64,000 nt of DNA from Geobacillus genomosp. 3 (lineage in GTDB: Bacteria; Bacillota; Bacilli; Bacillales; Anoxybacillaceae), in the NCBI RefSeq assembly GCF_000445995.2, contig NC_022080.4, positions 1,426,001-1,490,000 on the forward strand, in the 5' to 3' direction. Below, one piece after another: positions 8,176-16,149 of the stretch. Position numbers and translations under genes: made by a program. The number at the start of each line of letters is the position of its first letter. Within the stretch, counting starts at the first letter, position 1. The notes beneath the pieces are model-generated. The model searched no databases, had not been told where the DNA came from, and was given only the letters and a program-made list of their open reading frames with translations.

Positions 8176-9111
8176 ATGGAATTAGATCGCAAGCGGCGTT
8201 TGGCCGTCGGCCGCATATGGATTCCGTTGTCCATTGCGATTGTCTTACTCGGCGCATTGGCTTGCATCGGGCTGTCTGTTTACGTCGGTTGGCAACTGAC
8301 CCATAAACCGCGCGCGCCGATTACGGCAACGCCGCAAGACTACGGCATGGCGTATGAACGTGCGACGTTTGCAAGCAAAGATGGAAAAACGGCGCTTAAA
8401 GGCTGGATCATTCCGCCTAAAGGAGCGGCGAAGATGACGGTCATTTTTGCCCACGGATACGGCAACAACCGTGTTCAAGAAAATGTGCCGTTTTTGCCGC
8501 TCGCCAAGCGGCTCGTTGACGAAGGGTACCGCGTCGTCTTGTTTGATTTTCGCGCTAGCGGCGAGTCGGAAGGCGATATGATTACGATCGGCGTCAAAGA
8601 GAAAGACGATCTGCTTGGCGTCATCGATTACGTGAAAGAGCATTACCGCGAACCGATTGCTTTATACGGCGTTTCCATGGGAGCGGCGACAGCGATCTTG
8701 GCGGCGGCGGAGGACCATGATGTGCGCGGAGTGATCGCCGACAGCCCGTTTAGCGACCTTGAATCGTATTTGCGCGCCAACATGCCGGTGTGGACGCATT
8801 TGCCGAACGTGCCGTTTACGTACCTCATTTTGGCGATCATTCCGGCGCTGGCCGATTTGGATTTGGGCGTGTCTTCGCCCATTCATGCCGTCGATCGTGT
8901 CGCGCCGAGGCCGATTTTGTTCATCCACAGCAAAGATGACCACTCCATTCCATACAGCGAAAGCGTGAAGTTGTACGAAACCCACCCGGACGTCTTTCAA
9001 TTATGGCTGACGGAAAGGGCGGATCACGTGAAAAGCTTTTCGCTGTATGGCGAAGAATACGCCAAGCGGATGTTGGCGTTTTTGGATGCATTGGCAAAAG
9101 GTTCTTCATAA
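8176..9111 (+). CDS. Membrane-anchored alpha/beta hydrolase (YqkD-like)
   Basis: 311 residues with an N-terminal membrane anchor (about 14-40) and an outward alpha/beta-hydrolase domain. Nucleophile Ser167 lies in GVSMGA. The likely acid is Asp254/255 in HSKDDHSIP and the base is His284 in RADHVKS. HGYGNNR supplies the oxyanion region. The natural substrate of this family is not known; small esters or lipids are likely. A GGGGAGG site precedes the ATG, and a terminator follows the stop, so it is a single-gene unit or the end of one. Confidence 0.85.
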   Translation: MELDRKRRLAVGRIWIPLSIAIVLLGALACIGLSVYVGWQLTHKPRAPITATPQDYGMAYERATFASKDGKTALKGWIIPPKGAAKMTVIFAHGYGNNRVQENVPFLPLAKRLVDEGYRVVLFDFRASGESEGDMITIGVKEKDDLLGVIDYVKEHYREPIALYGVSMGAATAILAAAEDHDVRGVIADSPFSDLESYLRANMPVWTHLPNVPFTYLILAIIPALADLDLGVSSPIHAVDRVAPRPILFIHSKDDHSIPYSESVKLYETHPDVFQLWLTERADHVKSFSLYGEEYAKRMLAFLDALAKGSS

Positions 9112-9138
9112 GCGGCCGATTCGCTCGTGGCCGTTTTT
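9112..9138 (+). terminator. Rho-independent terminator
   Basis: CGGCC and GGCCG pair around a short loop just after the hydrolase stop codon, followed by TTTTTT. Confidence 0.8.
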
Positions 9139-9205
9139 TGTATTATACTGGAAGAACCTTAAAAATGCTAATTTGTTTACATCAATCAGCAGAGGAGGAA
9201 AGAAC

Positions 9206-9874
9206 ATGTGCGGCCGCTTTACGTTAACCGTTGATTTGGAAATGTTGCAGGCGCGCTTTCATTTCCGCTATCAAGGTTCGCTGGCGCCCCGGTTCAACAT
9301 CGCTCCGAGTCAGGAGGTGCTGACCGTTGTCGCCGAAGGGGAAGAGAGAATCGGCAAAATGATGCGTTGGGGGCTTGTGCCGTTTTGGGCGAAAGATGAC
9401 CGCATCGGGGCGAAAATGATTAACGCCCGGGCGGAAACGGTCGATGAAAAGGCGAGTTTCCGCCATGCGTTCAAACGGCGGCGTTGCCTCATTTTAGCTG
9501 ACGGGTTTTATGAATGGAAGAAGGACGGGGCGAAAAAAGTGCCGTACCGGTTTACGCTCAAAACAGGCGAACCGTTTGCGTTCGCGGGATTGTGGGAGCG
9601 CTGGGAGGGAGCGAGCGGGCCGCTTGAGACGTGCACGATCATCACGACGAGGGCAAACGGGATCGTTGCCCCGATTCATGACCGGATGCCGGTCATGTTG
9701 CCGCCTGAACGGCATGAAGACTGGCTGGATCCGCGTTTGGACGACAGCGAGTATTTGAAATCATTGCTTCGGCCGTATCCGGAAGAGCAAATGCAGGTGT
9801 ACGAAGTTTCGGCGCTCGTCAACTCGCCGAAACATGATGTGAGCGCTTGCATCGAGCCGGTTCACAGCCGATGA
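9206..9874 (+). CDS. SOS response-associated peptidase / abasic-site crosslink protein (HMCES/YedK family)
   Basis: 222 residues. ATG 9206 has AGAGGAGGAAA upstream and makes Cys the second residue, as this family requires; the open frame before it is not translated. Active residues: Cys2 (MCGRF), Asn73 and Glu77 (INARAE), Glu103 (DGFYEWKK), His158 (PIHDRMPV). Known function: after self-cleavage of Met1, Cys2 forms a thiazolidine link with abasic sites in single-stranded DNA, shielding them at replication forks. All residues are present. It is followed after 13 bp by a DCC-family gene, which may share its transcript. Confidence 0.93.
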   Translation: MCGRFTLTVDLEMLQARFHFRYQGSLAPRFNIAPSQEVLTVVAEGEERIGKMMRWGLVPFWAKDDRIGAKMINARAETVDEKASFRHAFKRRRCLILADGFYEWKKDGAKKVPYRFTLKTGEPFAFAGLWERWEGASGPLETCTIITTRANGIVAPIHDRMPVMLPPERHEDWLDPRLDDSEYLKSLLRPYPEEQMQVYEVSALVNSPKHDVSACIEPVHSR

Positions 9875-9887
9875 ATGGGGGGGTAGG

Positions 9888-10292
9888 ATGCACCCGGTCA
9901 TCTTGTTTGACGGCGACTGTTTGTTTTGCCATGCGAGTGTCTATTGGATCGCCGCCCGCGATCGAAAGGCGGTGTTTCGCTTTGCCGCACAACAGAGCGC
10001 CGTTGGCCAGGCGATATTGGCGGCACAAGGCGCGGCGGGAGGGGATAGCGTCATCCTTGTTGCGAACGGCCGCTCCTATGTGAAATCGGATGCCATCTTG
10101 CGCATCGGCCGCCGCCTTTCGCGGCCGTGGAGCTGGTTGGCAGCGGCCGGATTTCTCATTCCCCGGCCGCTGCGCGACGGCGTGTATCACCAGATTGCGA
10201 AACGCCGCCATCGCCTGATCCGAAAGCGTAGTCATTGCCGGCTGCCGCCTCCTGAGCTGCGATCTCGCTTTCTTGATGAATGGCCATGGTGA
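9888..10292 (+). CDS. DCC-family thiol oxidoreductase-like protein (DUF393, YuxK-like)
   Basis: 134 residues with the family signature DGDCLFC at residues 8-14, a CxxC-like redox pair, and the conserved helix ending RPLRDGVYHQIAKRRHRL. DUF393 proteins are thioredoxin-like in outline but have no settled substrate. A GGGGGG site precedes ATG 9888, 13 bp after the HMCES gene. The C-terminus is rich in arginine and proline. Confidence 0.83.
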   Translation: MHPVILFDGDCLFCHASVYWIAARDRKAVFRFAAQQSAVGQAILAAQGAAGGDSVILVANGRSYVKSDAILRIGRRLSRPWSWLAAAGFLIPRPLRDGVYHQIAKRRHRLIRKRSHCRLPPPELRSRFLDEWPW

Positions 10293-10349
10293 AGAAGGAA
10301 AATACGCCCGTTTGTCGTATTGAAAAGGGAACGAAACGAGGGAGGGGAA

Positions 10350-10529
10350 ATGGGGAGGGCAAACGGAACAACACGGTGGCTTGATGATTGCACACCTCGG
10401 GCGCTTGAGCATTTTGCCGATGAATTGATGGCTATGGCTGAGCAAAGTGCGGATGAGACTCGGTGCCGATTTTACGAAGGGATGGGGGTGGCGGCGAAAC
10501 TCATCGCGCTCCGGTGGGAAGGAAAATGA
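10350..10529 (+). CDS. Small hypothetical protein (59 aa)
   Basis: ATG 10350 has an excellent GGAGGGG site; an upstream in-frame ATG at 10320 lacks one. The product is helical and acidic in the middle (ALEHFADELMAMAEQSADETRCRFYEG). I do not recognise it. It follows the DUF393 gene by 57 bp in the same direction. Confidence 0.55.
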   Translation: MGRANGTTRWLDDCTPRALEHFADELMAMAEQSADETRCRFYEGMGVAAKLIALRWEGK

Positions 10530-10584
10530 GCCTATATTGATGATCAGCTGCTTGATAATGTATACGAGGCGTTGACTGTCCTTA

Positions 10585-10745
10585 CAAACGATAAACAAAA
10601 AGCCGAGCACGGACTGGCGGAATGAATACGGCGGCTCGCTCAGCAAAAAGCCGATGTAATTGTACAGCATCACAAACCCGCCGAAAAAGAGCGATATGCT
10701 TGCTTTCAGATATATGCTGCTTCCTTTTTCGATGTATGTCAAGGT
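10585..10745 (-). pseudogene. Internal scrap of an MFS transporter gene
   Basis: On the minus strand about 54 codons read YIEKGSSIYLKASISL, FGGFVMLYNYIGFLL, then SEPPYSFRQSVLGFLFIV. This is the linker plus first helices of the C-terminal half of a major-facilitator drug exporter of the YgaY/YybF sort. Both sides lose the match at once: upstream there is no N-terminal half, and downstream the frame runs into unrelated residues at about 10585. About 350 residues are missing. The rest of the gap 10530-10866 holds only the metQ terminator. Confidence 0.65.
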
Positions 10746-10825
10746 CGGTCGCCTCTTTTTTTCGAATGAACGGGGACTGAACATTTCTGCTTTCTACTAT
10801 ACTGCTTTTTCCGATTGATCGTCTA

Positions 10826-10863
10826 CAAAAAGAAACATCCGCCGCCCGCAAGGCGGCAGATGT
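10826..10863 (-). terminator. Terminator of the metNIQ operon
   Basis: On the minus strand ACATCTGCCGCC pairs with GGCGGCGGATGT around TTGCG and runs into a T-rich tract, just after the metQ stop. Confidence 0.87.
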
Positions 10864-10866
10864 TGG

Positions 10867-11709
10867 TTAGTTTTGTCGTTCGAGCATCCATTTTGGCTTG
10901 CCGAAGCCTTGAAACTCTTTGTCGATAACGGCCTCAAATTCTTTTGATTCGACCGCTTCTTTAATGTCTTTAACGAACGGTTCGTTCAAATCTTTTGTGT
11001 TGACAACAATGCGATTCCGGTAGTCATCCGGCATGTTTTCCAACGCTAAGGCACTAGTTAAATCCATTTTCGCCGCTAAGGCGAAGTTGCCAGGGACGGC
11101 GGCCAAATCCACGCCTTCGACTGTGCGCGGCAGCTGGCCGGCTTCAATTGGCTTGAATTGGAGATGTTTCACATTTTCCTTGACATCTTTTTCTGACACA
11201 GTGAGCGGGTTTGCTGACGGATCAAGCTGAATTAAGCCATGGTCTTGCAAAATTAGCAACGCCCGCGCCAAGTTGGTCGGGTCGTTCGGGATGGCGATTT
11301 CGCTCCCGTCCGCCACGTCATCAAGCGATTTGAATTTGTTCGAGTAAATGCCCATCGGGGCGGTCGGCACAACGATGACCTCTGAAAGATCTAAGTTGTG
11401 TTCTTTTGCGAAGTTTTCCATATAAATTTTATGTTGGAATAAATTCGCATCCAAATCGCCGTTGGCTAAAGCCAAGTTCGGTTGAATGTAATCGCTGAAC
11501 TCAACGACTTTGACTTTGTATCCTTTTTTCTCCAAAAGCGGTTTGATGGCTTTGTTGACCATGTCGCTGTACGGACCGGACGTCGCCCCGATCGTCAATT
11601 CTTTTTTCTCTTTCGAGTCGGCGCCGCTTGAGGTGGAGTTGCTGTTGCCGCAGGCGGCAAGAGCGCCGAATACAAGAAGCAATGCGAGTACTGTCAACCA
11701 TTTTTTCAT
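10867..11709 (-). CDS. metQ: Methionine ABC transporter substrate-binding lipoprotein
   Basis: 280 residues. A signal peptide ends in the lipobox LAAC (Cys20), so the protein is lipid-anchored outside the membrane. The NlpA/MetQ fold is recognisable: LTIGATSGPYSDMVNKAI, NLFQHKIYMENF and EIAIPNDPTNLARALLIL. It binds methionine and hands it to MetI/MetN. It is third in a minus-strand operon metN-metI-metQ, 41 bp after metI, under an S-box riboswitch. Confidence 0.95.
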   Translation of the reverse strand: MKKWLTVLALLLVFGALAACGNSNSTSSGADSKEKKELTIGATSGPYSDMVNKAIKPLLEKKGYKVKVVEFSDYIQPNLALANGDLDANLFQHKIYMENFAKEHNLDLSEVIVVPTAPMGIYSNKFKSLDDVADGSEIAIPNDPTNLARALLILQDHGLIQLDPSANPLTVSEKDVKENVKHLQFKPIEAGQLPRTVEGVDLAAVPGNFALAAKMDLTSALALENMPDDYRNRIVVNTKDLNEPFVKDIKEAVESKEFEAVIDKEFQGFGKPKWMLERQN

Positions 11710-11750
11710 TATGAAGCCCCCTTATGCGAGTGAGTTTTATGGCAAGCGGC

Positions 11751-12416
11751 CTATCGCTTGTCAACAAGACGGGCGATGCGGTCGCCGGCAAACTGAATGA
11801 TTTGAACAAGACAGATTAAAATGACAATGGTGGTGATCATGACGGTATTGTCATAGCGGTAGTAGCCAAAGCGAATGGCTAAATCACCGACGCCACCGCC
11901 GCCGACGATCCCGGCCATCGCCGAATAGCCGACCAAACTGATCGTTGTAATCGTAATTCCTTGCACAATGCCCGGCCGGGCTTCAGGGAGCAGCACATCT
12001 TTAATGATCATCCACGGTGTGGCGCCAACCGCCACCGCTGCCTCAATGACTCCTTTTTCAATTTCGCGCAGCGAAGTTTCCACGATCCGGGCAAAAAACG
12101 GAATGGCGGCTACTGACAACGACACGGAGGCGGCTGTCGGCCCGATCGTTGTTCCGGTGATCAGCTTTGTGAGCGGCAAGAGGCCGACAAGCAAAATGAT
12201 AAATGGAATCGACCGAACCATGTTGACGAGAAAGCCGAGAACGGATTTCAAAACGGCATGTTCCAAAAATAAGCCGCGGTCGGTGACAAAGAGCAAAACG
12301 CCGAGCGGCAGCCCGACAATGATCGCGACGAACAAGGAAATGGCGACCATATAAATGGTTTCAAAAAACGCCTTATTCAGCTCCGGAAGCAAGCCTGCCA
12401 ATGTATCAAGCAGCAT
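11751..12416 (-). CDS. metI: Methionine ABC transporter permease
   Basis: 221 residues with five membrane segments and the EAA loop (EAAVAVGATPWMIIKDVLLPEARPG-like region, about 140-165). ATG 12416 was chosen because GGAGG lies 9 bp upstream; a TTG at 12422 would be too close. It overlaps the metN end by 11 bp, so translation is probably coupled. It forms the membrane channel of the MetNIQ importer. Confidence 0.94.
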   Translation of the reverse strand: MLLDTLAGLLPELNKAFFETIYMVAISLFVAIIVGLPLGVLLFVTDRGLFLEHAVLKSVLGFLVNMVRSIPFIILLVGLLPLTKLITGTTIGPTAASVSLSVAAIPFFARIVETSLREIEKGVIEAAVAVGATPWMIIKDVLLPEARPGIVQGITITTISLVGYSAMAGIVGGGGVGDLAIRFGYYRYDNTVMITTIVILICLVQIIQFAGDRIARLVDKR

Positions 12417-13419
12417 AAGCAATCACCTCCAATCCGTTCGTCCGTTTGGCGATATAATCCATCGCCCGTTTGATTTCGTCCGCTTCCCCGATCAGTTCCA
12501 TCACAAAAATGCCAAGCGGTTTGTCTTGAATGTACTCAATTTTGGCATGCAAAATATTTCCTTTTACTTTACACTGTTGCAACATATCGGAAACGATCGT
12601 TTCCGTTGCGCTCTCCCCTTGAAACTGGATTTTCACAATCGTTCCCGTATGCTTTTTCCATAAATGCTCAGGCAAGTCAACATGCAAGACGCTATGGATA
12701 AACGATTTTGTCAATTCCTCTTTCGGATTGGTAAACAGGTCGTAAACGGTACCGAGTTCAATTACGTTGCCGTTTTGCATGACGGCAACGCGGTCGCATA
12801 TATGTTTGACCACTTCCATTTCGTGGGTGATCAAGACGATCGTAATGCCGAGCTCGCGGTTAATTTTTTTCAACAGTTCCAAGATGGACTTCGTGGTGCT
12901 CGGATCAAGTGCTGATGTCGCCTCATCGCACAAGAGGACGGTCGGATTGTTGGCAAGCGCCCGGGCGATGCCGACGCGCTGTTTTTGCCCGCCGCTCAGC
13001 TGTGCCGGGTAAGCGTCCCGCTTATCCGCCAGACCGACCATATCGAGCAATTCATTCACCCGCTTTTCAATTTCTGCCTTCGGTTTTTTTGCCGCCTTTA
13101 AGGCAAAAGCGACGTTTTCAAACACTGTTTTCGAGCTGACTAATGAAAAGTGTTGGAAAATCATGCCGATTTTCTGGCGCGCCTGCCGCAATTCCCGACT
13201 GTCGAGCGCCGTGATATCGGTGCCGTCGATGAGAACCCGTCCGGATGTCGGCCGTTCCAACGCATTTAGGCAGCGCAACAGCGTGCTTTTTCCGGCGCCG
13301 CTGTAGCCGATAATGCCAAAAATTTCGCCATCGCGAATCGTAAGCGACACGTTATCGACTGCGACAACTTGTTTTCTTTTCATCGAGTAAATTTTCGTCA
13401 CGTTTTTGATCTCGATCAT
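12406..13419 (-). CDS. metN: Methionine ABC transporter ATP-binding protein
   Basis: 337 residues. Walker A GYSGAGKS (about 38-45), signature LSGGQKQR (about 140), Walker B VLLCDEAT, switch His in LITHEME. A C-terminal NIL domain (about 260-337) in this family binds methionine and shuts the transporter down. It is the first gene of metNIQ; its leader holds the SAM riboswitch. Confidence 0.96.
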   Translation of the reverse strand: MIEIKNVTKIYSMKRKQVVAVDNVSLTIRDGEIFGIIGYSGAGKSTLLRCLNALERPTSGRVLIDGTDITALDSRELRQARQKIGMIFQHFSLVSSKTVFENVAFALKAAKKPKAEIEKRVNELLDMVGLADKRDAYPAQLSGGQKQRVGIARALANNPTVLLCDEATSALDPSTTKSILELLKKINRELGITIVLITHEMEVVKHICDRVAVMQNGNVIELGTVYDLFTNPKEELTKSFIHSVLHVDLPEHLWKKHTGTIVKIQFQGESATETIVSDMLQQCKVKGNILHAKIEYIQDKPLGIFVMELIGEADEIKRAMDYIAKRTNGLEVIAYAA

Positions 13420-13465
13420 GTTTGTTCTTCCCCCCCGCCTGCCGGTTGCGGCTTTTTGACAAACA

Positions 13466-13617
13466 AAAATGCCCCTTTCATTCAGAAAGAGGCATCGGTA
13501 TGTAAACTGCCGACTTATCTTTCAGAATGAAAGCCATTCTGCAGGAATTGGCACCGTTCCCTCAAGGGGAGGTTGCCGGACGTCATCGGGCCTGTTCCCT
13601 CGGTCACTCTCGATAAG
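13466..13617 (-). promoter_or_regulatory. SAM-I (S-box) riboswitch with intrinsic terminator
   Basis: The minus strand from 13617 reads CTTATCGAGAG, then GAGGGAACAGGCCCGATGA, CGGCAACC, GGTGCCAATTCCTGCA and GAAAGATAAG: the conserved S-box core in order, with P1 closed by CTTATC/GATAAG. It is followed by the hairpin ATGCCTCTTTC...GAAAGGGGCAT and a T tract at 13466-13496. When SAM is high the terminator forms and metNIQ is off. The rest of 13618-13811 holds the riboswitch promoter region and the start of the opposite gene. Confidence 0.95.
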
Positions 13618-13811
13618 CGGTTTGCTGTATGCAATTTTTACAAGATTCATCATAATGCGGCGGCCGTTTGTTGTCAACATATATTTTTTGGAGCAATGTT
13701 TGAGGAAGCGTTTCCACTGTTGTGTTTCTAGAGAAATCGTTTTGCTCGTCTTTCGTTTGGAAAAATTGTACAATGCCTGTAGGAAGAAACAATAGGAAAG
13801 GGGCAACGCAT

Positions 13812-15344
13812 ATGATTCCGATCGTAACGGCCGAGGAAATGTACGCCATTGACCGGGAAGTGGAGGAACGGATCGGCATTAGCGCCGACTCGCTGATGGA
13901 AAACGCCGGGCAGGCGCTGTTTCGGGTGCTGAAGGAGCGGATTCCGCGCGCCGCCAAGGTGGCGGTGCTCGCCGGCACGGGCAACAACGGCGGGGATGGG
14001 ATTGTCATCGCCCGCATGTTGAAAAGTTACGGTTATGAAGCAGATTTATGGCTCGTTCCGCCAATGGAAAAGGTGAAAGGGGCGGCGCGCACGGCACTTC
14101 AGGTGTACGAGCGATCCGGTTATTCGTGGGTCGCCTACGAAGGAAAAGAGCGGGAGTTGGCGGCGCTTTTGCCGCATTATGATGTCATCATCGACGCCCT
14201 GCTTGGCATTGGCGTCAAGGGGGACGTGCGTCCGCCATATAAAGAAATCATCGAGCAAGTGAACCGTTCGTCGGCGGTTGTCTATGCGATCGACGTGCCG
14301 AGTGGGGTGCCGGCAGACGGAGGGGAAGCCGGCACGGCGGTCCGCGCCGATGTGACGCTGACGGTGCACTGTCCGAAGCTCGGGGCGTACACGTTCCCGG
14401 CGGCCGATTATTACGGAGAGCTCACCGTCGTGGAGATCGGCATTCCGCCGGCGGCGGTGCAGGCGAAGGCGGCCGCCCGGTTTGTATGGGAAATGCGCGA
14501 TGTCATAGGGACGATGCCGAAGCGCCAGCGGGCGTCGCATAAAGGAACGTACGGCAAGCTGCTTGTCGTCGGCGGATCCAAGGCGATGACCGGCGCGGTG
14601 ACGCTCGCTGCGAAGGCAGCGCTTCGCAGCGGGGCGGGGCTGGTGACGATGGCTGTTCCGGAAACGGTGTATGAGGCGGTCGCCAACCGCGTGCCGGAAG
14701 CGATGTGTAGGCCATGGCCGGCCGAGGGCGGCGCGTTTGCCGGCGCGGCCGATTGGGACGGCCTTGAGATCGATGCGATCGCTGTCGGCCCAGGGATGGG
14801 CCGGACGGAAGGGGTTCGCCGCTTGGTCAATGAGCTTGTGCGCCAGCCGGTGCCGCTTGTCATCGACGCCGATGCCTTGTTTTTCTGGGGCGATTATGCC
14901 GAGTTCGTGCGCGGGCGGAGCGCGCCGACTGTGATCACACCGCATCCGGGGGAAATGGCGCGCCTCCTTCGCCGCCCGGTCAGCGAGGTGGAACGCGACC
15001 GGTTTGGCGTGTCGAAGCGGTTGGCGATGGAATACGGCGTATATGTCGTCTTGAAAGGGCCGTACACGATCGTGACGGCGCCGGACGGGGCGCAATATGT
15101 GAACGCGACCGGCAATCCGGCCTTGGCGAAAGGCGGGAGCGGCGACGTGTTGTCCGGCATGATTGCGGCATTTTTGCTGCAGCATGAAGCGGTGCAGCCG
15201 GCGGTGAGCAACGCTGTGTTCGTCCACGGCCAGGCGGCCGATTGGCTCGTGCAAAACGGCCATTCGGTGTGGGACGTCCTCGCTTCTGATGTCATTGATG
15301 CGTTGCCGGCGGTGTTGGCCGGCTTTAACGCCGTTGGGGCATAA
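13812..15344 (+). CDS. nnr: Bifunctional NAD(P)H-hydrate epimerase / ADP-dependent dehydratase
   Basis: 510 residues; ATG 13812 follows AGGAAAGGGG. The N-terminal YjeF epimerase domain (about 1-215) has AGTGNNGGDG and VYAIDVPSGVPADGG. The C-terminal ribokinase-like dehydratase domain (about 235-505) has AVGPGMG, TPHPGEMARLL and the catalytic KGGSGDVLSG. It repairs NAD(P)HX, the hydrated and inactive form of NAD(P)H that builds up with heat, which suits a thermophile. It stands alone with a terminator downstream and lies divergent to metNIQ. Confidence 0.95.
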   Translation: MIPIVTAEEMYAIDREVEERIGISADSLMENAGQALFRVLKERIPRAAKVAVLAGTGNNGGDGIVIARMLKSYGYEADLWLVPPMEKVKGAARTALQVYERSGYSWVAYEGKERELAALLPHYDVIIDALLGIGVKGDVRPPYKEIIEQVNRSSAVVYAIDVPSGVPADGGEAGTAVRADVTLTVHCPKLGAYTFPAADYYGELTVVEIGIPPAAVQAKAAARFVWEMRDVIGTMPKRQRASHKGTYGKLLVVGGSKAMTGAVTLAAKAALRSGAGLVTMAVPETVYEAVANRVPEAMCRPWPAEGGAFAGAADWDGLEIDAIAVGPGMGRTEGVRRLVNELVRQPVPLVIDADALFFWGDYAEFVRGRSAPTVITPHPGEMARLLRRPVSEVERDRFGVSKRLAMEYGVYVVLKGPYTIVTAPDGAQYVNATGNPALAKGGSGDVLSGMIAAFLLQHEAVQPAVSNAVFVHGQAADWLVQNGHSVWDVLASDVIDALPAVLAGFNAVGA

Positions 15345-15396
15345 TGGAGCGGGGAAGTTAGGTGTACGAACCGTTGGCTGGAGAACCGATCGAAAA

Positions 15397-15425
15397 GGAA
15401 GCGCGAGAGGAGGCGCTTCCTTTTT
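15397..15425 (+). terminator. Rho-independent terminator
   Basis: GGAAGCGC pairs with GCGCTTCC, followed by TTTTT, 53 bp after the nnr stop. Confidence 0.87.
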
Positions 15426-15512
15426 GCATCATAGGCAAAAGCGAACAGCTTCGTTGCCTCGGGGATGCTGCATTGTTTTCGGTCGGTTCGCGCAACAGCA
15501 AAAGTCATGGCG

Positions 15513-15764
15513 CTACAAGCGAAGCGACTGCTCCGTTTCATACAGGCGGCGGAGCATCGCTTCGGCCCGCTCGAGTTCGGACGGCATCGCCCGGCCCGTT
15601 TGTTCCGCTTGTTGGCGGGCGGCGGAGAGCCGCTGGCTCGCCAGCTGCAGCCGCTGGTTCGCCCGCTGCAAATCCGGTGCGCCATTGCCGGCCTGCGCTT
15701 CTTCGACGGCGATGCGTGCTTCTTCGACCGCACGTATGGCGTCGTGGATGAAATCGGGTTTCAC
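15513..15764 (-). CDS. Small coiled-coil hypothetical protein (83 aa)
   Basis: GTG 15764 has GAAAGGGGG 6 bp upstream, which decides the start within a longer open frame. The product is almost wholly helical with heptad-like spacing (AVEEARIAVEEAQ, ANQRLQLASQRLSAARQQAE). I do not recognise the family; similar short helical proteins occur in spore formers. Its promoter region on the minus strand faces the IS6-like element at 15886. Confidence 0.6.
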   Translation of the reverse strand: MKPDFIHDAIRAVEEARIAVEEAQAGNGAPDLQRANQRLQLASQRLSAARQQAEQTGRAMPSELERAEAMLRRLYETEQSLRL

Positions 15765-15845
15765 CTTTGTCCCCCTTTCCACCGTTGTGTATGTATAACG
15801 TGTGTGTTCGAAAGGCCGGATATTCTCGTTGCCGCGGAAAACGAG

Positions 15846-15874
15846 TTGTATGGTCCTAAACCGGCGAATACAAT
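15846..15874 (+). promoter_or_regulatory. Promoter of lysE-like gene, cut off by an IS
   Basis: TTGTAT (15846-15851) and TACAAT (15869-15874) are 17 bp apart on the plus strand. If the element 15886-17734 and one target copy are removed, this promoter lies 23 bp upstream of the GGAGGGGG site of the lysE-like gene. The start point would be near 15881, inside the target duplication, so the IS sits in the 5' untranslated region. Confidence 0.65.
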
Positions 15875-15877
15875 GTA

Positions 15878-15885
15878 GTGGACAA
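15878..15885. repeat. Target site duplication, left copy
   Basis: GTGGACAA, identical to 17735-17742, directly outside the left inverted repeat of the IS6-like element. Confidence 0.85.
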
Positions 15886-15954
15886 GGTAGCGTCAAAAGT
15901 TCTATGAAAACTCCACACAGGCCATCCCATGGAGCATCGTGAGGCATCCTGGGA

Positions 15955-16112
15955 GCCGGATTCGCCCTTGACCAACACCCGCCAAAGGTGCGGAAGAGTC
16001 GTCAAGGGCGACGGGGACAAAAAAGAGGGCATAGGAAAGCCGCCCTTGCCATGACCGAATTTTACCTTTGGCGGTGTTCGGTTGGTCAAGGGTTCGCTTC
16101 GCCGAATCCGGC
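15955..16112 (-). repeat. Long imperfect hairpin inside the IS, downstream of the transposase
   Basis: The left arm (15955-15989) and right arm (16064-16112) pair over about 33 bp: GCCGGATTCG, CCCTTGACCAAC and CGCCAAAGG blocks match in order. The right arm has two bulges, a 10-nt GC-rich one and a 3-nt one. The 74-nt loop contains an inner 7-bp stem (AAGGGCG at 16004-16010 with CGCCCTT at 16041-16047). It lies between the transposase stop and the left terminal repeat. No coding function is seen. It could be a transcript-end or protective structure, or a small RNA. Confidence 0.75.
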
Positions 16113-16149
16113 AGGAGTTCTGTTCAACGGGCTCCGGAGGACAAAAAAG

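Noticed and set aside
14046..15263. 405-codon minus-strand frame opposite the NAD(P)HX repair gene
   Set aside because: Shadow of a well-supported gene: Arg/His-rich, no domain, no ribosome site. Long antisense frames are common at this GC content.
15856..16089. Open frame on the minus strand in the structured part of the IS6-like element
   Set aside because: It runs over the left terminal repeat and target duplication and lies in the hairpin arms, so the open frame follows from base composition.
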